In this document: positions 25,937 through 33,146 of the stretch, in pieces
Layout of the letters: each line of letters begins with the position of its first letter
How positions within the stretch are numbered: the first letter of the stretch is position 1
Assembly (NCBI GenBank): GCA_945860385.1
Contig: CAMAQD010000008.1
Span: 68,348-132,347 of the forward strand
Reading direction: 5' to 3'
Origin: Flavobacterium psychrophilum
GTDB lineage: Bacteria; Bacteroidota; Bacteroidia; Flavobacteriales; Flavobacteriaceae
DNA: 64,000 bases
Notes under the pieces: model-generated
Databases searched by the model: none
Told to the model about the DNA's origin: nothing
The model's input: only the letters and a program-made list of their open reading frames with translations
Program-made: the position numbers and the translations under genes

Positions 25937-26664
25937 CCAATGAAAAAACGGTAAGTGAGGCCATAAAATACCGACGGTCTGTTCGTATTTATAAAACAGA
26001 TCCTATCGATGAACAAAAAGTAGCGGAATGCATTCAATTGGCAACCTTAGCAGCCACCAGCAGCAATATGCAACTTTGGGAATTCTACCATATCGTATCT
26101 CCGAATATTCTAAAAAAAATCACAACTGCCAGTTTTGACCAATTAGCTGCAAAAACAGCAAAGCAAATGGTGGTTGTTGTCGTCCGGAAAGATTTGTGGC
26201 GGCAGAGAGCACAATCCAATATTGACTTTTTGAAATCTAAATTTGGAAAAAAATCCGAAGAAGAATATTCCAAAAGAGAGCAATTTGCAATGAATTATTA
26301 CAAAAAAATTGTTCCTTCCATTTACTTTGATTTTCTTGGGATATTTGGGATGATAAAATTTCTTGCCTTTCAAATCATTGGCATTTTCAGACCCATTTAC
26401 CGTCAGGCTCGACTTAGTGATATTCGGATTGTGGCCCACAAAAGTGCTGGACTTGCCGCACAAAACTTTATGATAAGTATGGCGGCTGTAAATTATGATA
26501 CCTGTCCGATGGAAGGTTTTGATTCGCTTATGGTAAAAAAAGTATTAAGTTTGCCATCATCTTGCGAAATCAATATGATTATTGCTTGCGGAATTCGGGA
26601 TGAACAAGGCGTTTTTAACGAACGATTTAGAATTCCTTTTGAAGAAGTCTATTTTAAAATTTAA
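25927..26664 (+). CDS. Nitroreductase-family FMN oxidoreductase
   Basis: 245 residues. The N-terminus reads TVSEAIKYRRSVRIYKTDPI, the FMN-binding Arg-rich start of the nitroreductase family. LATLAATSSNMQLWEF and the late DTCPMEGFDSLMVKKVL segment (FMN phosphate and dimer contacts) follow. A central insertion (YYKKIVPSIYFDFLGIFGMI to QARLSDIRIVAH) makes it longer than NfsB-type enzymes. Such flavoproteins reduce nitro compounds, quinones or other acceptors with NAD(P)H. The start ATG lies within the last codons of the aldehyde dehydrogenase (ATGGCTGTAA), implying coupling. Physiological substrate unknown. Confidence 0.85.
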   Translation: MAVTNEKTVSEAIKYRRSVRIYKTDPIDEQKVAECIQLATLAATSSNMQLWEFYHIVSPNILKKITTASFDQLAAKTAKQMVVVVVRKDLWRQRAQSNIDFLKSKFGKKSEEEYSKREQFAMNYYKKIVPSIYFDFLGIFGMIKFLAFQIIGIFRPIYRQARLSDIRIVAHKSAGLAAQNFMISMAAVNYDTCPMEGFDSLMVKKVLSLPSSCEINMIIACGIRDEQGVFNERFRIPFEEVYFKI

Positions 26665-26693
26665 AACAAATAATTAATCAAAAACTAAAAAAA

Positions 26694-27500
26694 ATGCAAA
26701 ACATTAAAACTAAAAAAGATCAAATCGAATCAATTTGTGCCAAAGGATACGAACTTGATTTTGGTACTGTTTTCGAAAGTGCCTTCGAAAATTATAAAAA
26801 AATAGCGTTGTATGCCGGTCTGATGCTTTTAGTTTTTTCAATAATAATTGGTATAGTGTTAATGTCTGGCGTTATTTCCTATATTGGAATAGAGAATTTT
26901 GAAGAATTTGGCAACAAAATGAAACAACTTTCGACCTTAAAAGTTATGCCTTTAGACATTGCTATACCACTCAATGCAGGTTTAATCGTGTTTTCAGCTT
27001 TCATAAGTCCATTTATGGCGGGATTTCTAAAAATGGCCGATTGCGGCGAAAAAGGGGAAGAATTTCACGTTTCAAATATGTTTTCCTATTATAAATTCCC
27101 TTACATTTTTAATATTTTTTTATCTGTAATTTTAATTGGATTACTAAGCACATCGTTGGCGCTGCTTCTAGAATCGGCAGGATTGAGTTTTGTCGGAACT
27201 GTAACTACAATGTTGATTTCATTTCTAACCTTTTTGACAATTCCTTTGATTGTTTTTGCAAATTTGAATGCTGCACAAGCTATAAAATATAGTATTTTAC
27301 TAGTTTCAAAACAACCGTTAGTCCTTTTAGGATTAGTAATTGTTGCGGCCATTGGCAGTTTTATCGGTATTTTAGGTCTTTGTATCGGAATCTTTTTCTC
27401 TTATCCATTTGTTTATTCGATGAATTATGTGATTTACAAAAGTATCATTGGATTTGATGAAACAAGTGAAATCGATGAAATATCAGGAACAGAAAATTAA
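26694..27500 (+). CDS. Polytopic membrane protein of unknown function
   Basis: 268 residues. A soluble N-terminal 25 residues (KGYELDFGTVFESAFENYKK) precede a DUF975/GdpP-membrane-like bundle of about six hydrophobic segments (residues about 38-62, 85-110, 135-155, 160-185, 200-225, 225-250). The pattern of a short amphipathic start followed by six helices, with FVYSMNYVIYKSIIGFDE near the end, is common to conserved Flavobacterial membrane proteins. These are often mislabelled beta-carotene monooxygenases; there is no sequence basis for that name. It begins 29 bases after the nitroreductase gene and precedes the YpfJ-type peptidase by 39 bases. Role unknown. Confidence 0.65.
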   Translation: MQNIKTKKDQIESICAKGYELDFGTVFESAFENYKKIALYAGLMLLVFSIIIGIVLMSGVISYIGIENFEEFGNKMKQLSTLKVMPLDIAIPLNAGLIVFSAFISPFMAGFLKMADCGEKGEEFHVSNMFSYYKFPYIFNIFLSVILIGLLSTSLALLLESAGLSFVGTVTTMLISFLTFLTIPLIVFANLNAAQAIKYSILLVSKQPLVLLGLVIVAAIGSFIGILGLCIGIFFSYPFVYSMNYVIYKSIIGFDETSEIDEISGTEN

Positions 27501-27539
27501 AGCCCAAAATATTTATTTTTTTAATTAAACTCTTAAATT

Positions 27540-28397
27540 ATGAAGTGGATAGGACGAAGACAAAGCGATAATGTTGACGATAGAAGAGGAATGTCAGGTG
27601 GCGGGAAAACACTTATAGGCGGCGGAGTAATAGGAATCGTAATCTTGTTATTAAATGCTTTTGGAGGTGAAAACGGTCAAATGATTGGCAATATTCTGGA
27701 ACAAACCCAAGGACAAGCAGCACCAACTGAGGAAAGAGCTTTAACGCCTGAAGAAATAAAAGAAGGTGAATTTGTAAAAACCCTTATGGCCGACAATGAA
27801 GACATCTGGACTAAAATATTCGAAGAAAACAATCTGACTTTCGAAGCGCCACAATTGGTTTTATTCAGTGGTCAGGTGCAGACGGTTTGTGGCGGAGCTA
27901 GTTCCGCTTCTGGTCCTTTTTATTGTCCGGGAGATAAAAAAATCTATATGGATATGGCGTTTTTTGAAGAATTAAGAACAAAATTTGGTGCTGAAGGTGG
28001 CGATTTTGCGGTAGCTTACGTTTTGGCACACGAATTTGGACATCACATTCAGACCATTTTGGGAACTTCTGAAAAAATGCGCCAAGCACAAGAAGGAAAA
28101 AGTGAAGCTGAAGCCAATAAATTATCTGTTGCTCTAGAATTACAAGCCGATTTCTATGCCGGACTTTGGACACATTACAACGAAAAACAGAATGCAGTTC
28201 TTGATCCTGGCGACATAGAAGAAGCGTTAAGCGCAGCAAACGCAGTTGGTGACGATGCCATCCAGAAAAAAATGCAAGGACAAGTGGTTCCTGATTCCTT
28301 TACCCACGGAACTTCCGAGCAAAGAATGTATTGGTTCAATCGTGGTTTTAAATCAGGGGACATTAATAAAGGTGATACTTTTGCGGAGTTGGATTAG
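27540..28397 (+). CDS. YpfJ-type neutral zinc metallopeptidase
   Basis: 285 residues. The start MKWIGRRQSDNVDDRRG and a single transmembrane helix at about 27-40 (LIGGGVIGIVILLLNAF) are the typical front of the YpfJ/KPN_00967-like family. The catalytic zinc motif is HEFGHHIQ at 164-171 with a downstream Glu in ALELQADFYAGLWTHY. GGASSASGPFYCPGDKKIYMD is another conserved block. The bulk of the protein is expected to lie outside the cytoplasm, anchored by the N-terminal helix. Proteolytic activity has been assumed for the family rather than widely shown. Its position after an unknown membrane protein suggests a common transcript. Confidence 0.88.
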   Translation: MKWIGRRQSDNVDDRRGMSGGGKTLIGGGVIGIVILLLNAFGGENGQMIGNILEQTQGQAAPTEERALTPEEIKEGEFVKTLMADNEDIWTKIFEENNLTFEAPQLVLFSGQVQTVCGGASSASGPFYCPGDKKIYMDMAFFEELRTKFGAEGGDFAVAYVLAHEFGHHIQTILGTSEKMRQAQEGKSEAEANKLSVALELQADFYAGLWTHYNEKQNAVLDPGDIEEALSAANAVGDDAIQKKMQGQVVPDSFTHGTSEQRMYWFNRGFKSGDINKGDTFAELD

Positions 28398-28489
28398 AGA
28401 GTAGTCAGTATGCTATTTTGAGTGTTCAGTGAACCTTCTAACAGAACTATTTACTACACAAAAACACTAACTATAAATAAATCATTATA

Positions 28490-29062
28490 ATGAAAATATT
28501 AAAAGGACTTCTTTTAATCATTCCTGTTTTAACATTTTCCCAAGAAGTAATAAAATGCAAAGATTCAACAAATTTTATCTTAAATAAAATAGACAAAGAA
28601 TACTTAAGCATTAAAGTTAAAGGAAATATAGATAAAACTGAAAATCCTAAAGTACTTGTTTTGAATGGTAACATTATAATCCAAACTTTAATAAATAAAA
28701 AAAAGGATAATAATGAAAATGGAAACGATGAAATAGCAATTCTTGCCACATATGTTTTAAAAGAAGGCAATTATTACTCATCCATTTTTGAAAAGAAAGT
28801 TGATTTAGCTATTTTCCCAGTTGATTTAGAAAATTCCAAAAAAGCTCTATTTTGGCATTTTGATTTACCAAAAAATAAAAGTAAAAATGATGATGTTGAT
28901 GCAACAAAAAGTGTGTTTATTTCGATTGTAAAAAACGAAAATATTTATACTATTGGAACAACATTATTTCAAAATCAAAAACTTGAAGTACTTGAAAAAT
29001 TACTAATCTCTTTGATAAAAACGGTTGAACAAAAACCAAACAACCAAAATCTTTGCAAATAA
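28490..29062 (+). CDS. Small secreted protein of unknown function
   Basis: 190 residues. There is a clear signal peptide (MKILKGLLLIIPVLTFS, cleavage near the Ser-Gln at 17-18). The mature part is Lys/Asn-rich, with no motif I recognise: a hydrophilic region around NKKKDNNENGNDE, a strand-rich middle, a KALFWHFDLPKNKSK segment and a C-terminal helix LEKLLISLIKTVEQK. Codon use and the ATG after an AT-rich leader look like a genuine gene. It is separated by 92 bases from the peptidase and followed by a repeat-bearing intergenic stretch. No homology claim is made. Confidence 0.55.
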   Translation: MKILKGLLLIIPVLTFSQEVIKCKDSTNFILNKIDKEYLSIKVKGNIDKTENPKVLVLNGNIIIQTLINKKKDNNENGNDEIAILATYVLKEGNYYSSIFEKKVDLAIFPVDLENSKKALFWHFDLPKNKSKNDDVDATKSVFISIVKNENIYTIGTTLFQNQKLEVLEKLLISLIKTVEQKPNNQNLCK

Positions 29063-29073
29063 TCAACCCAATA

Positions 29074-29094
29074 GCGCGAATTTATAATCCGTGC
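29074..29094. repeat. Imperfect palindrome of REP-like type
   Basis: GCGCGAATTTATAATCCGTGC reads as an inverted repeat with 7 of 9 arm bases pairing. It lies in the same intergenic gap as copy 1 of the 25-base repeat. Confidence 0.4.
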
Positions 29095-29138
29095 CCATTC
29101 CAATTCAAACTATACTCTAAAATTTTCAAGATGAATTA

Positions 29139-29171
29139 ATGCTCCGCAAAGTCTCCGACTTTGAGGATGTG
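29139..29171 (+). repeat. Dispersed 25-33 base repeat, copy 1
   Basis: 33 bases that recur at 31295-31327 with two mismatches. Its core 29141-29165 recurs exactly, inverted, at 31401-31425. It can fold as CCGCAAAG / CTTTG(A/C)GG with a 7-base loop. It is intergenic, upstream of the GNAT gene. Confidence 0.8.
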
Positions 29172-29216
29172 ATAAAAGGTCTCCGGCCTAAAACCTAAAA
29201 TTCAATACTTCCTGAA

Positions 29217-29720
29217 ATGAATTATAACTTCAAAAAAGCCAATATCAAAGATATTCCCGAAATATGGGATATATTACAACACGCTATCGTTAGGAGAAAA
29301 AATGAAGGCAGCAATCAATGGCAAGACGGTTATCCCAACCCCGAGGTGGTCAAAAATGATATTGAAAAGGAATATGCATACGTTTTAACTGAGGCGGAAA
29401 ATATCATTAGTTATTGCGCCGTTGTTGTCAATTATGAGCCTGAATATTCAAAAATCGACGGAAAATGGTTGACCAATTCAGAATTTGTTGTAATTCATCG
29501 ACTTGCACTATCTGAAAATTATCTGGGTAAAAATTTATCCAAAATAATGATTGAATTTGTGGAAGATTTAGCAAAAATTAATGACATATATAGCATAAAA
29601 GTGGATACAAACCACGACAACTTTGCAATGATGAAAATTTTTGAAAAATCTGGTTTTAGTTTTTGTGGAATTGTACATTTTAGAGGAAGTCCAAGAAGAG
29701 CTTACGAAAAAGTACTTTAA
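29217..29720 (+). CDS. GNAT-family N-acetyltransferase
   Basis: 167 residues. The protein starts NYNFKKANIKDIPEIWDILQ, the N-terminal strand and helix of GNAT enzymes. It contains EFVVIHRLALSENYLGKNLS (strand 4 followed by an acetyl-CoA pyrophosphate loop diverged from the usual Q/RxxGxG/A) and the C-terminal IKVDTNHDNFAMMKIFEKSGFSFCG block, typical of RimI/PhnO-like members. It would transfer an acetyl group from acetyl-CoA to an amine; the acceptor is unknown. Together with the helicase gene downstream it is bracketed by inverted copies of a 25-base repeat. Confidence 0.82.
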   Translation: MNYNFKKANIKDIPEIWDILQHAIVRRKNEGSNQWQDGYPNPEVVKNDIEKEYAYVLTEAENIISYCAVVVNYEPEYSKIDGKWLTNSEFVVIHRLALSENYLGKNLSKIMIEFVEDLAKINDIYSIKVDTNHDNFAMMKIFEKSGFSFCGIVHFRGSPRRAYEKVL

Positions 29721-29776
29721 TAATCTACTTTTGAACCAAAATCAGGCAATCAAAACCACATCTATAAAATTTGCTG

Positions 29777-29784
29777 TACCTTTG
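29777..29784 (+). promoter_or_regulatory. -7 element for the DEAD-box helicase gene
   Basis: TACCTTTG followed by CACC, 56 bases before the ATG. An excellent -7 match; no clear -33 at the expected spacing. Confidence 0.5.
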
Positions 29785-29840
29785 CACCAAATTAAAAGAA
29801 GCACTCAAAATAAATAGTGTTTACTTCATAAACACCATTT

Positions 29841-31130
29841 ATGTCATTCAACTCATTAGGATTATCAGATGCTTTGTTAAAAGCCATCAGCAAAAAAGGA
29901 TACACAACCCCTTCTCCAATACAAAAAAAAGCAATTCCACCCATCTTGGAAGGCAAAGACGTATTGGCATCGGCACAAACAGGAACAGGAAAAACAGCCG
30001 GTTTCACTTTGCCCATTTTACAATTATTATCGCTTGGAAAACATTTAAGCCACAGACCCATTCGTGCTTTGATACTAACCCCAACGAGAGAATTGGCAGC
30101 CCAAATATTGGCCAATATAAAAGAATATAGCGAATTTGTCGATTTGCGCAGCACCGTAATTTTTGGAGGTGTAAACCAAAATCCCCAAGTAGCTCAATTG
30201 CGCCAAGGTGTCGATATTTTAGTTGCAACTCCAGGACGATTAATCGATTTGCAAAATCAGGGTTTGGTCTCACTTTCCAAGGTTGAAATCCTGGTTTTGG
30301 ATGAAGCAGATCGAATGCTGGATATGGGATTTTTACGAGATATTGAACGCATCCTAAAAGTTTTGCCATCCAAAAGGCAAAACCTGATGTTTTCGGCAAC
30401 GTTCTCCAAAGACATCAAGAAACTGGCAATGGGCATTTTGCATCATCCGGTTCAGGTGGAAGCCACACCCGAAAATACGACCGTAGACGCCATTATCCAA
30501 AAAGTATATCCTTGTGCCAAAGAGAAAAAAACAGAACTGATTATAAAACTGATTACGGAAGGCAATTGGAAACAGATTTTGGTTTTTACCCGTACCAAAC
30601 AAGGTGCCAACAAGCTGACTGAAAGTATGATTAGCGCCGGAATTAAAGCTGCAGCTATTCACGGAAATAAAGGTCAAGGCGCTCGGACAAAAGCTTTAGC
30701 CAGTTTCAAAAACGGAAGCCTGACCGCTTTAGTAGCTACCGATATTGCTGCTAGAGGTTTAGACATTCCATTATTGCCGCACGTTGTCAATTTTGAATTG
30801 CCCAATATTCCTGAAGATTATGTACACCGAATTGGCCGTACAGGAAGAGCTGGAGCCAGTGGAGAAGCCATTTCGCTATTTAGTCCAGACGAAACTGTTT
30901 TTCTACGTGATATAGAAAAATTGGTGGGTTTAAAATTGCCAAAAGAAAACATAAAAGGTTTTGAGCCAGATCCAAACGCTTCAACGGAACCCATAAAACA
31001 AGGGCAAGGAAGAGTACAACGCAATTCAACTCCTCGTCAACCCAAAACAGATACTGCAAAAAAAAGCAGTAATAACAGCTTTGGTCCAAGACGTCCACAA
31101 CAGAATAATGATAGACGTTCTAATAGATAA
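29841..31130 (+). CDS. DEAD-box RNA helicase (RhlE-like)
   Basis: 429 residues. Q motif [14 protein letters not shown] (20-33), Walker A AQTGTGKT (45-52), [12 protein letters not shown] at 154-157 ([13 protein letters not shown]), SAT (FSATFSKD), then the second RecA domain with [12 protein letters not shown] and [10 protein letters not shown]. The C-terminal tail from about 375 is basic, low-complexity and rich in Gln, Asn and Arg, as in cold-adapted RhlE proteins, where it binds RNA. It unwinds RNA duplexes in ribosome assembly or mRNA turnover. The TACCTTTG promoter element and a 56-base leader suggest its own transcript. Exact subfamily (RhlE versus another) is inferred. Confidence 0.92.
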   Translation: MSFNSLGLSDALLKAISKKGYTTPSPIQKKAIPPILEGKDVLASAQTGTGKTAGFTLPILQLLSLGKHLSHRPIRALILTPTRELAAQILANIKEYSEFVDLRSTVIFGGVNQNPQVAQLRQGVDILVATPGRLIDLQNQGLVSLSKVEILVLDEADRMLDMGFLRDIERILKVLPSKRQNLMFSATFSKDIKKLAMGILHHPVQVEATPENTTVDAIIQKVYPCAKEKKTELIIKLITEGNWKQILVFTRTKQGANKLTESMISAGIKAAAIHGNKGQGARTKALASFKNGSLTALVATDIAARGLDIPLLPHVVNFELPNIPEDYVHRIGRTGRAGASGEAISLFSPDETVFLRDIEKLVGLKLPKENIKGFEPDPNASTEPIKQGQGRVQRNSTPRQPKTDTAKKSSNNSFGPRRPQQNNDRRSNR

Positions 31131-31182
31131 TTAATTTTTATTGTTTTTTAGGAGCAAAACATTTTCGTTTCTTAAGAACCTA

Positions 31183-31258
31183 TTTCCCGCTTTACGTTAC
31201 AATCTTTTCCTTTTTTAAAGAAAAAAAAGGAAAAGGATTTCCACTGCAATCGGGGCTA
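31183..31258. repeat. Long structured element (hairpin with CCCG/CGGG outer arms)
   Basis: The inner stem pairs 31201-31216 with a complementary A-rich arm ending near 31239, with one bulged G. Outer arms TTTCCCGC and CGGGGCTA can extend it. Similar elements ending in GCAATCGGGGCT are, from memory, dispersed through Flavobacterium genomes. It sits about 50 bases past the helicase stop, a plausible terminator or 3' stabiliser. Confidence 0.5.
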
Positions 31259-31294
31259 TAAATCACCATTTTCTTTCTAAAGACCTTCGTTTCC

Positions 31295-31327
31295 ATGCTC
31301 CGCAAAGTCTCCGGCTTTGCGGATGTG
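31295..31327 (+). repeat. Dispersed 25-33 base repeat, copy 2
   Basis: Same orientation as copy 1 with two substitutions. This copy has the best hairpin: CCGCAAAG (31300-31307) pairs perfectly with CTTTGCGG (31315-31322). Confidence 0.8.
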
Positions 31328-31400
31328 TTCATCAGTCTGTAATTGATATAGAAATCAAACAATCCAAAAACAAAATCAATTAGAAACCGAAAATCACTAC

Positions 31401-31425
31401 CTCAAAGTCGGAGACTTTGCGGAGC
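31401..31425 (-). repeat. Dispersed 25-base repeat, copy 3 (inverted)
   Basis: Exact reverse complement of 29141-29165. It ends 15 bases before the stop codon side of the comM-like gene. Confidence 0.8.
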
Positions 31426-31440
31426 CTTATATTAAATGAA

Positions 31441-32976
31441 TCACCCCAGCCACCCATCACGATCCAAACTTCTATACTGAATCGCTTCAGCAATGTGAGA
31501 GGAAATAACTTTTGGTGCTGCTTCTAAATCAGCGATAGTTCGGGCTACTTTAAGAATTCTGTCGTAAGCTCGTGCCGAAAGATTCAAACGTTCCATTGCG
31601 GTTTTCAACAATTGTTTCGAAACATCATCAAGAGCGCAATACTCGCGAATGTGTTTAGTGTTCATCTGAGCATTGTAATGGATGTTTTCCATTTGCACAA
31701 AACGTTCCGTTTGGATTTCGCGAGCAGCGGTAACACGTTTCCGAATTTCGACACTGCTTTCCGCTTTTTGATCTTCGGAGAGTTTTTCAAAAGGCACTGG
31801 CGTCACTTCTATGTGAATGTCGATTCTATCCAATAAAGGTCCCGAAATTTTACTTAAATACCGTTGCATTTCATGTGGCGAAGAAGTTTGCGGCGAATCG
31901 GGATCATTAAAAAAACCACTCGGACTTGGATTCATACTCGCCACCAACATAAAAGACGAAGGATAAGTCACAGTAAACTTGGCTCTCGAAATGGTTACTT
32001 CTCTATCTTCCAAAGGCTGACGCATCACTTCGAGAACATCTCTTTTGAATTCCGGCAATTCATCCAGAAACAAAACGCCGTTGTGCGCCATCGAAATTTC
32101 TCCCGGTTGCGGATAGCTTCCTCCTCCTACTAAAGCCACATTCGAGATAGTATGATGTGGGCTTCTAAATGGTCGCTGATTCATCAAACCTACTTCTTTT
32201 AATTTTCCGGCAACACTATGAATTTTGGTAGTTTCCAATGCTTCTCGCAAAGTCATTGGAGGCAAAATACTAGGCAAACGCTTGGCAAGCATTGTTTTTC
32301 CAGCTCCTGGTGGCCCAATCAAAATAATATTATGTCCGCCAGCTGCCGCAATTTCCATACATCTTTTTATAGACTCCTGCCCTTTCACATCGCTAAAATC
32401 GAATTCTGGAAAGTCTAATGTTTTATAAAATTCAGCTCGAGTATCTATTATTGTGGGTTCTAAAGTGCCTTTACCTTCCAGAAAATCAATCACTTCCTGT
32501 ACATTTTCAACACCGTAAACATCCAATCCAGCGACAATTGCGGCTTCTTTCACATTTTGCTTCGGAAGAAAAAAACCTTTAAATCCCTCCTCTTTGGCTT
32601 TAATGGCAATAGGCAAAGCACCACGAATGGGTTGCAAACCTCCATCGAGTGAAAGTTCTCCCATAATTACATATTTGTCAATTTCATCTGCTTGAATTTG
32701 GGCGGAAGCCACGAGAATTCCAATAGCAAGTGTCAAATCATAAGCCGAGCCTTCTTTACGCAAATCGGCCGGTGCCATATTGATGGTGATTTTCTTGCCA
32801 GGCATTGCATACCCATTATTTTTAAGCGCGGCAGCAATCCGGTAACTGCTTTCCTTTATGGCATTGTCGGGCAAACCAACTAAATGATACCCAATTCCTT
32901 TGTCAATATTGACTTCGACAGTAATTGTGGTGGCTTCTACACCAAAAACAGCACTTCCAAAAACTTTTACTAACAT
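31441..32976 (-). CDS. YifB/ComM-family Mg-chelatase-like AAA ATPase
   Basis: 511 residues, full length. The N-terminal ChlI-like domain is VFGSAVFGVEATTITVEVNI followed by LVGLPDNAIKESSYRIAAAL. Walker A is GPPGAGKTMLAKRLPS, Walker B/sensor region GVLFLDELPEFKRDVLEVMR, and the C-terminal Mg-chelatase domain has NLSARAYDRILKVARTIADL. In competent bacteria ComM is a hexameric helicase that promotes branch migration during natural transformation; in others the role is unclear. It is monocistronic and convergent with the helicase gene. Whether this strain is naturally competent is not shown here. Confidence 0.92.
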   Translation of the reverse strand: MLVKVFGSAVFGVEATTITVEVNIDKGIGYHLVGLPDNAIKESSYRIAAALKNNGYAMPGKKITINMAPADLRKEGSAYDLTLAIGILVASAQIQADEIDKYVIMGELSLDGGLQPIRGALPIAIKAKEEGFKGFFLPKQNVKEAAIVAGLDVYGVENVQEVIDFLEGKGTLEPTIIDTRAEFYKTLDFPEFDFSDVKGQESIKRCMEIAAAGGHNIILIGPPGAGKTMLAKRLPSILPPMTLREALETTKIHSVAGKLKEVGLMNQRPFRSPHHTISNVALVGGGSYPQPGEISMAHNGVLFLDELPEFKRDVLEVMRQPLEDREVTISRAKFTVTYPSSFMLVASMNPSPSGFFNDPDSPQTSSPHEMQRYLSKISGPLLDRIDIHIEVTPVPFEKLSEDQKAESSVEIRKRVTAAREIQTERFVQMENIHYNAQMNTKHIREYCALDDVSKQLLKTAMERLNLSARAYDRILKVARTIADLEAAPKVISSHIAEAIQYRSLDRDGWLG

Positions 32977-33090
32977 AGTTGTTTATTTGATTTTATAAAT
33001 ATAGGAAAGTTTTTAATAAAAGATTGTTCGAGCATAAACATTTTAGAAAATAAGCGAACATAAAAAACAAATGTTAAATTACGATAATTT

Positions 33091-33122
33091 TAACACAAAG
33101 TGTTATACATTCTATACATTAG
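33091..33122 (+). promoter_or_regulatory. Putative operator and promoter of the amidohydrolase cluster
   Basis: A perfect dyad TAACACAAAGTGTTA (33091-33105) precedes a near -7 element TACATTAG (33115-33122, one mismatch to TAnnTTTG) by 9 bases. The start codon follows at 33147. This geometry suits a repressor or activator site overlapping the promoter; the regulator is not known. Confidence 0.4.
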
Positions 33123-33146
33123 CACCTAAATTAATTAGAAAAATAT

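Larger units (their letters stand above)
31131..31440. other. Repeat-rich intergenic region between helicase and comM-like genes
   Basis: 310 bases between two convergent genes with no ORF. It contains a large imperfect hairpin (31183-31258) and two copies of the dispersed 25-base repeat in opposite orientations (31295-31327 and 31401-31425). These structures may supply transcription termination for both genes. Confidence 0.6.

Noticed and set aside
26694..27500. Annotation as beta-carotene 15,15'-monooxygenase
   Set aside because: No iron-binding His residues or beta-propeller features; the protein is a simple multi-helix membrane protein.
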